Of a stretch of DNA of 5,553 nucleotides, positions 1 to 5,042 are shown piece after piece. The position numbers and the translations under genes are program-made. The DNA is taken from the NCBI GenBank assembly GCA_016793525.1, contig JAEUJT010000526.1, forward strand, positions 1 to 5,553, given 5' to 3'. The notes under the pieces were generated by a model. That model ran no database searches. It was not told the origin of the DNA and was given only the letters and a program-made list of their open reading frames with translations. The DNA comes from Archangium sp. (GTDB lineage: Bacteria > Myxococcota > Myxococcia > Myxococcales > Myxococcaceae). Each line of letters opens with the position of its first letter. Within the stretch, counting starts at the first letter, position 1.

Positions 1-1283
1 ATGCGGAACGGCTCGTCGACGCCCTTCGACACCAGCTCGTCGAGCAGCACCGCGCCGTGGGCCTCGTGCCGCCCCAACACCAGCTCCGCCTCACCTCGAA
101 CCTGGAGCCCCGCGTTGAGCCCTGCCAACAGGCCCTGAAACGCCGCCTCTTCGTAGCCAGACGTGCCGTTGAGCTGGCCGGCGAAGTACAGGCCGGCGAC
201 GCGTTTGGTCTCCAAGGTCGACCGCAGCTGGGTCGGCGGGGCGTAGTCGTATTCGACCGCGTACCCAGGGCGCGCGAGCTCCACCGCCTCGAGCCCACGA
301 ATGGTGCGCAAAAACGCCAGCTGCACTTCGGCCGGCAGGCTGGTCGACAAGCCCGCCGGGTACACCAACGGTGACGTCGCGCCTTCGGGCTCGAGGAACA
401 CCGTGTGCCGCGACTTGTGGGCGAAGCGCACCACCTTGTCTTCGAGCGACGGGCAGTAGCGCGGGCCGCGGCCCACGATGGCCCCTTGGTACAGCGGGCT
501 GCAGTGCAGATTGTCGCGGAGAATCTGATGCGTGTCGGCGTTGGTGTGGGTCACCGCGCAGTGCAGCTGCGGCCGGAGCGGGACGGGCGACGACGGCGTG
601 CGGCGCGAAAAGGGGCGGGGAGCCATCTCACCCGGCTGTGCCTCGCAGCGCGCCCAGTCGATGGAGTCGCGCAGCAAGCGGGGCGGGGTGCCCGTCTTGA
701 AACGGCCGAGCTCGAAGCCCAACTCCCGGAGCGACGACGAGAGGCCCGTCGCGGCGGCGTCTCCGAGGCGCCCTCCGACGTGCTGCGTCGCGCCCAGGTG
801 CATCAAGGCCTGGAGAAACGTGCCCGTCGTCACCACCACCGCGCGCACCTCGAGGCTCCGTCCATCGGCCAGGCGCACACCCAGGACCCGGCCCCCATCG
901 ACCTCGAGCGCCGAGACTTCACCTTCCAACACCGTCAACCCAGGCTGCGAACACACCGTCGAGCGCATCGCCTCGGCGTATGCGTCGCGCTCGCACAACA
1001 CGCGCGTCGCGCGCACGGCTGGGCCCTTGGAGGCGTTCAGGGTCACGAAGTGCGTGCCAGCGATGTCGGCCGCGCGGGCCATTTCGCCGCCCAGCGCGTC
1101 GAGCTCGCGTACCAGGTGCCCCTTCGCCGTACCGCCGATGGCTGGGTTGCAGCTCATCACCGCGATGCCCGACGTGCGCAGCGTCACCGCGGCCGTCGAC
1201 AGGCCCATGCGCGCACACGCCAACGCCGCCTCGCACCCGGCGTGGCCGAGGCCCACCACCACCACGTCGTACCGAGCCGCCAT
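1..1283 (-). CDS. mnmG: tRNA uridine-5-carboxymethylaminomethyl synthesis enzyme MnmG (GidA), N-terminal part, 3' end outside window
   Basis: FAD-dependent partner of MnmE in modifying C5 of the wobble uridine (U34) of certain tRNAs; a cytoplasmic enzyme. The 427 complete codons read as MnmG throughout. The Rossmann FAD motif GLGHAG is at residues 11-16, and MSCNPAIGG at 43-51 carries the conserved Cys45 (Cys47 in E. coli). [12 protein letters not shown] is at 83-94, KTGTPPR at 196-202, and [11 protein letters not shown] at 273-283 carries Cys277. FLEPEG is at 296-301, the second FAD-contact segment [15 protein letters not shown] at 367-381. The family is usually about 620-630 residues, so the C-terminal third that binds MnmE and tRNA lies beyond the left edge. 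The ATG at 1283 is supported by an in-frame TGA just upstream and a GGAG eight bases before it. The glycine most common after the first motif glycine is Leu here, but GxGxxG is intact. A divergent membrane-protein gene starts 71 bp away. Identity is near certain. Confidence 0.97.
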   Translation of the reverse strand, partial: MAARYDVVVVGLGHAGCEAALACARMGLSTAAVTLRTSGIAVMSCNPAIGGTAKGHLVRELDALGGEMARAADIAGTHFVTLNASKGPAVRATRVLCERDAYAEAMRSTVCSQPGLTVLEGEVSALEVDGGRVLGVRLADGRSLEVRAVVVTTGTFLQALMHLGATQHVGGRLGDAAATGLSSSLRELGFELGRFKTGTPPRLLRDSIDWARCEAQPGEMAPRPFSRRTPSSPVPLRPQLHCAVTHTNADTHQILRDNLHCSPLYQGAIVGRGPRYCPSLEDKVVRFAHKSRHTVFLEPEGATSPLVYPAGLSTSLPAEVQLAFLRTIRGLEAVELARPGYAVEYDYAPPTQLRSTLETKRVAGLYFAGQLNGTSGYEEAAFQGLLAGLNAGLQVRGEAELVLGRHEAHGAVLLDELVSKGVDEPFR

Positions 1284-1291
1284 GCGAGGCG

Positions 1292-1295
1292 CTCC
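1292..1295 (-). promoter_or_regulatory. Shine-Dalgarno sequence of mnmG
   Basis: GGAG on the minus strand, eight bases before the ATG at 1283. It supports this start over an out-of-frame ATG slightly upstream. It is one of the clearer ribosome-binding sites in the window; several neighbouring genes lack one. Confidence 0.6.
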
Positions 1296-1354
1296 ATGTC
1301 AGAGAGCGCCGTGCGTTGACAAGCCGGCCGGCGGCGGCTCACCTGCGCGAACGA

Positions 1355-1843
1355 ATGGCCGACGACGCACCGCTGGAGACGCCTCCTGTTGCCGACACGC
1401 CGTGGGCGCGCGCCAAGGCCATGGCGGAGCGGGGTGCTTCGCGAGCCGACATCGCCGCGGCGTTGAAGACCTCGGGGGCCGATGACGCGTCGATCACCGT
1501 CGTGCTCAACGCGTTGAACGATGCGTCGTCACCACCCGTTCCGGTCGCGAGCCTCGACGTAGGCTTGGTGGGCTTCTCACCGCAGGCGCCGTGGCGGTGG
1601 TTGGCGACGGCGGGGTTGCGTGGCCCTCGCCACATCGTCGGCGCGTACTGGCTCAGCTTCGGCGCCGTGCTGCTCGTGGGTGTCGCTTTCTTCACGATGC
1701 TCGAGGCCACTGCGTCGGAGCGCCTTTCGCTCCACACGCCAGGGCTTCAAGTCGCTGTACCCGGCGTGGCGGTGGTCGGTGGCGCGGCGATGCTGCGCGG
1801 CGTGTACCTGCTGCTCACCTCGGTACGCGTGCGCCGAAAGTAA
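1355..1843 (+). CDS. Hypothetical protein with an N-terminal helical domain and two transmembrane helices
   Basis: Encodes 162 residues; I do not recognise the family. Residues 1-17 are acidic and proline-rich. Residues 18-56 look like a compact helical segment (alternating Ala, Arg and Lys with GASRADIAAAL and SGADDASITVVLNAL), reminiscent of short helical regulatory domains that precede membrane segments. A Pro/Ser linker follows. Hydrophobic helices span about 94-116 and 132-155, and the protein ends in a basic tail (RVRRK), predicted cytoplasmic. Both ends would then be inside, making it an inner-membrane hairpin. The reading frame is open far upstream. I chose the ATG at 1355 because it gives a normal N-terminus and clears the divergent mnmG start. 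No Shine-Dalgarno sequence is visible before it, so a later ATG (codon 23) or leaderless initiation is possible. The frame shows strong G/C at third positions. It is convergent with the lipoprotein gene. Function unknown. Confidence 0.75.
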   Translation: MADDAPLETPPVADTPWARAKAMAERGASRADIAAALKTSGADDASITVVLNALNDASSPPVPVASLDVGLVGFSPQAPWRWLATAGLRGPRHIVGAYWLSFGAVLLVGVAFFTMLEATASERLSLHTPGLQVAVPGVAVVGGAAMLRGVYLLLTSVRVRRK

Positions 1844-2016
1844 CGGCCTCGCTTTCCCTCGAAACCGAGACCGCGCACCCGCTCGTCACGAAGGAAAAGA
1901 ACTCGTGCGCGTTTCGCAACGGCTCGCGTCGCGCCGTGCATGAGCTCGCCGAGAACATCGAGGTCGCCAGCCGTGCGCTGCACATCGCGCCGAGTTGATG
2001 ACGCGCACGTCCGGTG
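1844..2016. other. Gap between convergent genes; no clear terminator, contains a coding-like stretch
   Basis: 173 bp between the stop of the membrane-protein gene (plus) and the stop of the lipoprotein gene (minus). I looked for hairpins with a T-run on either strand and found only short 4-5 bp stems, for example GTGCA at 1936-1940 pairing with TGCAC about 40 bases later. Part of the gap (about 1887-1998, plus frame) has G/C-rich third positions and a plausible amino-acid composition. It ends at TGA 1996-1998 but lacks an ATG or a ribosome-binding site. It could be the tail of a decayed gene or simply composition. I recognise no family. Confidence 0.4.
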
Positions 2017-2988
2017 TCACGACTCCGCATCGTCAGACGGTTCGCCGCACGCCCGCACCATCTCGTCGGGTGACGATGTCGGCGGCGTTCCGGTGTGGCA
2101 ATACACCGGCGTGCCGTCTTTCCCGCTGCCAGCGCGTTTGGGCTCCGCGAGCTCAAAGGTGTCTCCCGCGCGCGACGTCGCCAAGGTGTTTCGCTCGAGC
2201 CGCAGCACCACTTCGGCGCCCGCCGAGACGCCATCGAGCGCCGACTTCAACCGCGCGCGAACGTAGGTGTTGCCCGACTTGCAGCCGCCGGTGCCGTGGT
2301 ACGGAAACCCCTGAAGCGTGGCGAGGAACTCGAACGGCGTGCCTCGGCGCTGTACGGAGCGCGGCGCCTCCTTTTTGGCCTCGCGGGTGCGCAGGTAGAA
2401 ACCGCGCGTCACGCCCGCTGGCGATGTGCCCCCGATGACGGCCACCGATGCACCAGCCGCCTTGGCCGCCACGCGCAACAACCCGTACCCTTCATCTTGC
2501 GTCGGCCCGCGAGCGATGCACGGGTAGGCGGTCGGGCTCAAGACGCCCCACATGCCGAGCGATACCCATTCCAGCGGTACCTGCGGGTAACAGAGAATTT
2601 TACGCCCGACGCCGGAGTAGTCATTGAACCACACCAGGGCGAAGAGGTTCGTCTCGCGCGCTGGAGGCACGTACGTGAAGGTGCCGACCACGTCGAAAGA
2701 CGATTCCGGCGACGCGCTGATAACGCCCTCTTTGACCGTCACGCCGGTGGGCAGGGCACGTTCGAAGATTTTCACCTCGGGGGCGGCGTCGACGAGCGCC
2801 TCAGGCTCGAGGTCTTGGGTGGCGGCGGCCAGGTTCTTCTCGTACTCCCGGTGCTGGAGCCGCACGTCGCCGGCTTCGCCAAACGCCTCGAAGCGCATCG
2901 ACTCGCCCAACGCGCGTGGGTGAAGGGTGGCGCAACCGGATGACAGCACCAACAGCGACGACAACACGAGACTCAATCGAAGGGCCAT
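2017..2988 (-). CDS. Predicted secreted lipoprotein of unknown function
   Basis: Encodes 323 residues. The N-terminus is a classic type II signal: Met-Ala-Leu-Arg, a hydrophobic core, then LSSGC with the lipidation cysteine at residue 19 (Ser rather than Leu at -3, so a slightly relaxed lipobox). The mature protein is soluble and would sit anchored in the periplasm or outer membrane. Visible landmarks are an acidic linker at 56-72, a beta-rich stretch at 73-110 (EVKIFERALPTG, then FDVVGTFTYVP), aromatic residues at 115-150, and a helix plus strand LLRVAAKAAGASVAVIGG at 170-187. Residues 286-312 form a Gly/Pro/Ser-rich segment. Mature cysteines are at 133, 157, 236, 297 and 314. The combination of a strand near PTG and an Ala-rich helix before AVI recalls small envelope lipoproteins of the RcsF/DUF4156 type, but this is a weak resemblance. 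The gene starts 39 bp after the mnmE stop on the same strand, so it may be co-transcribed. No Shine-Dalgarno sequence is evident. The signal peptide makes the start secure. Confidence 0.85.
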   Translation of the reverse strand: MALRLSLVLSSLLVLSSGCATLHPRALGESMRFEAFGEAGDVRLQHREYEKNLAAATQDLEPEALVDAAPEVKIFERALPTGVTVKEGVISASPESSFDVVGTFTYVPPARETNLFALVWFNDYSGVGRKILCYPQVPLEWVSLGMWGVLSPTAYPCIARGPTQDEGYGLLRVAAKAAGASVAVIGGTSPAGVTRGFYLRTREAKKEAPRSVQRRGTPFEFLATLQGFPYHGTGGCKSGNTYVRARLKSALDGVSAGAEVVLRLERNTLATSRAGDTFELAEPKRAGSGKDGTPVYCHTGTPPTSSPDEMVRACGEPSDDAES

Positions 2989-3027
2989 GCCGCTGAGTGG
3001 CTGGACCTGCCGATTCTTTTGACGCCG

Positions 3028-4353
3028 CTACTTGCCGATGCAGAAGCGCTGGAAAATCGCGTCGAGCAGCTCCGTCGACACGTCGTGCCCGGTGATGTCG
3101 CCCAGCGCCGTCAACGCCACACCTACTTCGCCGGCCACCACCTCGAGCGTGGAGTGGGTGGTCGCGGCCACCGCGCGCTCCAGTGCCTGCTGCGCTCCGC
3201 GGAGACACGCCACGTGCCGGGCGCTCATGGCCGCCACCGCGCCGGCCTCGGCGGGCAAGAGCCGCTCCAACACCGCAGAACGCAAGGCTTCGACGCCGGC
3301 GCCCGTCTCACCCGACACGGCCAACCCCGGAGGCACCGTCGACCGCGCGTCGGCCTTGCCCCACACGTCGACCCGGTGCCCAGAATCAGCCTCGGCTTGC
3401 CACGCCGCCACGTCGGCCGGAGACGCATCGGGCGGCACCACCAGCACCGCCACGTCGGCCGAGGCCACCGCACCACGCGCGCGCTCGATGCCCAGCGCCT
3501 CGACCCGCCCGGGTGACGCCCGGAGGCCCGCAGTATCGACCAGCGTCACCGCCAGCCCAGCCCATTCTATGCGCGCTTCCAATGTGTCTCGCGTGGTGCC
3601 GGGCTCGGGGTCGACCAGCGCCCGCGCGTCGCCCACCAGGCGGTTGAAGAGCGTCGACTTGCCCGCGTTGACCGGGCCGTACAGCACCACCCGCGCGCCG
3701 CGGCGAACCACGGCCCCGGAGTCTCCGGCGGCGGCCAAGGGACGCACCGACGAGAGCGCCTCGTGAAGCCGAGAGGGCAGGGTGGCCTCAACCTCCTCGG
3801 CCTCGTCGGGAAAGTCCAAGGTGGCTTCGAGGTCGGCATGGAGTGCAACCAGCGGCTGTCGCACCGCCTCGACCCGGGCGGAGAGGCCCCCTGCGAGCTG
3901 AGAGGCTGCCGCGCGCACCGCCAACGTCGACTCCGCAGCGATGAGGTCGGCGACGGCTTCGGCCCGCGCCAGGTCGATTCGGCCTGAAATATATGCGCGC
4001 CGAGTAAATTCGCCAGGCTCCGCCGGCCGCACACCGGGCACCTCGAGCGCGGCCTCGAGCAGCAGCTGTAGGCCCTTCGGCGTGCCGTGAGCGTGGAGCT
4101 CGACCACGTCGTCACCGGTGTACGAATTCGGCCCGGCGAAGAAGAGGGCCACCCCTTCATCGATGACGCTGCCGAGGCGGTCGATGAAACGGGCCAGATG
4201 CGCGAAGCGCGGCGTCGGTTCGACCGGCAGCGAGGGACACACTCGGCGCAACACGTCTCGCGCGCGCGGGCCCGAGACGCGAAGAATGCCGATGCCACCC
4301 GCGGCAGGGCCGGTGGCGATGGCCGCGATGGTGGCGGTCTCCGGAGAGGACAC
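3028..4353 (-). CDS. mnmE: tRNA modification GTPase MnmE (TrmE)
   Basis: Potassium-activated, dimerisation-switched GTPase that works with MnmG to modify U34 of certain tRNAs, using a formyl-tetrahydrofolate-derived one-carbon unit. Length is 441 residues (E. coli 454). The folate-binding N-terminal domain is at 1-118 (GPNSYTG 74-80, PGEFTRRA 113-120). A helical domain is split around the G domain (about 220-365). G1 is GPVNAGKS at 226-233, with the Asn associated with K+ binding at 229. G2 is GTTRD at 252-256 and G3 DTAG at 273-276. Glu285 matches the catalytic Glu282 of E. coli. The C-terminus is the signature CIGK with Cys438. G4 reads GKAD (332-335) instead of NKxD, and G5 reads SGETG (347-351) rather than the common SA(K/R)TG. 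The start is GTG: an in-frame TGA lies five codons upstream with no other start between. No Shine-Dalgarno sequence is visible. Identity is near certain. Confidence 0.97.
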   Translation of the reverse strand: MSSPETATIAAIATGPAAGGIGILRVSGPRARDVLRRVCPSLPVEPTPRFAHLARFIDRLGSVIDEGVALFFAGPNSYTGDDVVELHAHGTPKGLQLLLEAALEVPGVRPAEPGEFTRRAYISGRIDLARAEAVADLIAAESTLAVRAAASQLAGGLSARVEAVRQPLVALHADLEATLDFPDEAEEVEATLPSRLHEALSSVRPLAAAGDSGAVVRRGARVVLYGPVNAGKSTLFNRLVGDARALVDPEPGTTRDTLEARIEWAGLAVTLVDTAGLRASPGRVEALGIERARGAVASADVAVLVVPPDASPADVAAWQAEADSGHRVDVWGKADARSTVPPGLAVSGETGAGVEALRSAVLERLLPAEAGAVAAMSARHVACLRGAQQALERAVAATTHSTLEVVAGEVGVALTALGDITGHDVSTELLDAIFQRFCIGK

Positions 4354-4382
4354 GCGCCGCTTATGTCAAACTTCGAGGCCGC
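4354..4382. promoter_or_regulatory. 29-bp divergent start region between mnmE and the 129-residue protein gene
   Basis: All upstream DNA between the two divergent starts is 29 bp, so at least one promoter must overlap a coding region. On the minus strand CATAAG (4365-4360) resembles a -10 element and would place transcription start at the mnmE GTG itself, consistent with the missing Shine-Dalgarno sequence. No good -35 pairs with it. TTGACA (4369-4364, minus) overlaps it and is too close to the start to serve as the -35 for mnmE. On the plus strand only GAGG at 4375-4378, four bases before the ATG at 4383, is recognisable. The promoter assignment is tentative. Confidence 0.3.
4375..4378 (+). 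promoter_or_regulatory. Likely ribosome-binding site of the 129-residue protein gene
   Basis: GAGG four bases before the ATG at 4383. The spacing is shorter than usual. It supports this start over the nearby out-of-frame ATG at 4363. Confidence 0.4.
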
Positions 4383-4772
4383 ATGTTTTCCCTCGAAAGC
4401 CACCACGCGGCGACCGGTTGCCGCCTCGTCATTCTGGACGACGGGCGCGCCGCGACGGCGTACTTCCACGGGCCCGACGGCGACATTCTCGGCGACGTGT
4501 GGCTGTACAACCGGGTCGCTCCGCCGGAGTCGCTGTCGCTCGACGCGGTGCCTCCGTTTCTCAACCCGCTCGGCGCGCCCCTCGACCAAGCGCTGCCCGA
4601 CACCCCCGACGTGTTGGCCGTGGCGTGGACGTACGACGCCGACGTTCTCTGGGCCGACGTCTTGGTGCGCGGCGTGGTGCTGGCGAGGCTGTCGCCGGGC
4701 AGCCAGCCGGGGTGGAACCGGTTGGCCGAGCACGAAGGCCCGTTGGCCGTGCCTTTCCCGCCCGATGCGTGA
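4383..4772 (+). CDS. Conserved-looking hypothetical protein, 129 residues
   Basis: I do not recognise a named family. The protein is soluble: it has no signal peptide, no membrane helix, and is acidic (many Asp/Glu, few Lys). Residues 14-45 look like consecutive beta strands with turns (CRLVILDDGRAATAYF, then GPDGDILGDVWLYNRV), followed by a Pro-rich segment at 47-74. A second strand cluster spans 76-105 (VLAVAWTYDADVLWADVLV, then GVVLARL), and a Pro-rich C-terminus follows. This suggests a small beta-sandwich or meander domain. The ATG at 4383 is preceded by GAGG four bases away, a short but usable spacing. Another ATG at 4363 is out of frame. Third positions are strongly G/C, supporting real coding. 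It diverges from mnmE with a 29-bp gap. A strong stem-loop lies 32 bp after the stop. Function unknown; nothing links it to tRNA modification beyond position. Confidence 0.8.
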   Translation: MFSLESHHAATGCRLVILDDGRAATAYFHGPDGDILGDVWLYNRVAPPESLSLDAVPPFLNPLGAPLDQALPDTPDVLAVAWTYDADVLWADVLVRGVVLARLSPGSQPGWNRLAEHEGPLAVPFPPDA

Positions 4773-4804
4773 GGCTCGGGCGCGCGCAAAGGCTTGAAAT
4801 CGCC

Positions 4805-4825
4805 CGTGCGCGAGCGTCGCGCACG
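4805..4825 (+). terminator. Strong perfect stem-loop after the 129-residue protein gene, possible terminator
   Basis: CGTGCGCGA (4805-4813) pairs perfectly with TCGCGCACG (4817-4825) around a 3-base loop (GCG), 32 bp after the stop codon at 4772. A 9-bp, mostly G/C stem is very stable. It is followed by TCTGCCCACA, with no T-run, so it is not a textbook intrinsic terminator. It may stop transcription in a GC-rich host or protect the 3' end of the transcript. A weaker competing pairing exists between GCTCG near 4775 and CGAGC at 4811-4815. Confidence 0.5.
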
Positions 4826-4834
4826 TCTGCCCAC

Positions 4835-4903
4835 ATGGCCACCGACGTGCACGCGCTGGAGAAGCTGCGTAGACTCGACAGGGTATGGGGTTCACGATCT
4901 TGA
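4835..4903 (+). CDS. Possible 22-residue peptide overlapping the following small ORF
   Basis: ATG at 4835 opens a 22-residue frame (MATDVHALEKLRRLDRVWGS and two more residues) ending at TGA 4901-4903. The first 17 residues would form an amphipathic, charged helix. It overlaps the start of the 38-residue membrane peptide (4885) by 19 bp in a different frame. No ribosome-binding site is visible. It could be a chance ORF, a leader peptide, or the N-terminal part of one protein split from the next frame by a single-base change. It is weakly supported. Confidence 0.25.
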   Translation: MATDVHALEKLRRLDRVWGSRS

Positions 4904-5001
4904 TTGGTGTCATCGGCATCGTGGCAATCGCCACGACGGCCTTGGGCGGCGGAGTTCGTCGCCCGGTGCCAGTGCCGGTGAAGTCGCAGTCTCGCCGCTG
5001 A
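4885..5001 (+). CDS. Predicted 38-residue single-pass membrane peptide
   Basis: ATG at 4885 to TGA 4999-5001 encodes 38 residues. Residues 3-20 form one continuous hydrophobic helix (FTILIGVIGIVAIATTAL), followed by a GGG turn and a basic tail with two RR pairs and one Lys (RRPVPVPVKSQSRR). By the positive-inside rule the tail would be cytoplasmic. The frame is closed by TAG at 4870-4872, so the ATG is the first usable start. No good Shine-Dalgarno sequence is present (AGGG almost touches the ATG). TAGACT at 4870-4875 resembles a -10 element and would start transcription within a few bases of the ATG, so leaderless translation is possible. It lies 41 bp before the glycosyltransferase start on the same strand. 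It could be a small envelope or regulatory peptide, or the remnant of a larger protein. I do not recognise a family. Confidence 0.5.
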   Translation: MGFTILIGVIGIVAIATTALGGGVRRPVPVPVKSQSRR

Positions 5002-5018
5002 CCTGCGGCTGAGCGGCG
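4993..5018 (+). other. Inverted repeat across the stop of the small membrane peptide, with an alternative hairpin
   Basis: CGCCGCT (4993-4999) and AGCGGCG (5012-5018) are perfect complements around a 12-base loop. A competing hairpin pairs GCCGC (4994-4998) with GCGGC (5005-5009). Both cannot form together. The structure covers the TGA of the 38-residue ORF and lies 24 bases before the glycosyltransferase GTG. No T-run follows, so an intrinsic terminator is unlikely. It could affect translation of the next gene or be a chance feature of GC-rich DNA. Confidence 0.3.
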
Positions 5019-5033
5019 TTCGCGACGTCACTT

Positions 5034-5037
5034 GGAA
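5034..5037 (+). promoter_or_regulatory. Likely ribosome-binding site of the glycosyltransferase gene
   Basis: GGAA five bases before the GTG at 5043. It supports GTG 5043 over the in-frame GTG at 5052. The ATG at 5038 is in another frame and closes after 11 codons. Confidence 0.4.
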
Positions 5038-5042
5038 ATGAC

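Noticed and set aside
405..1319. Long plus-strand ORF of 304 codons
   Set aside because: It is antisense to mnmG, whose conserved motifs are unmistakable. Its Arg/His/Ala-rich translation is typical of a shadow frame in GC-rich DNA.
1316..1344. TTGACA (1316-1321) as a -35 element for the membrane-protein gene at 1355
   Set aside because: The hexamer is perfect, but the sequence 17 bases downstream (TCACCT) is a poor -10 element, and nearby spacings do no better. On its own it is not enough to call a promoter.
1747..1983. 78-codon minus-strand ORF across the convergent gap
   Set aside because: Its third positions show weaker G/C preference, it overlaps the end of the well-supported plus-strand gene, and its C-terminal half is the antisense of that gene.
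2095..2943. 282-codon plus-strand ORF opposite the lipoprotein gene
   Set aside because: The minus-strand frame has a signal peptide, lipobox and balanced composition. The plus frame is Arg- and Ala-rich and begins and ends inside the other gene.
4364..4369. Minus-strand TTGACA as the -35 box of mnmE
   Set aside because: It lies only about 10 bases before the GTG, so the matching -10 would fall inside the coding sequence.
4118..4903. 261-codon plus-strand ORF containing the 22-residue frame
   Set aside because: Most of it is antisense to mnmE or out of frame with the 129-residue gene, with an Arg-rich composition. Only the last 22 codons from ATG 4835 are worth noting.
3567..4934. 455-codon minus-strand ORF overlapping mnmE and the region upstream
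   Set aside because: It is longer than mnmE but in another frame, rich in Arg, Pro, Ser and Thr with no family motif. The MnmE frame carries all catalytic motifs.
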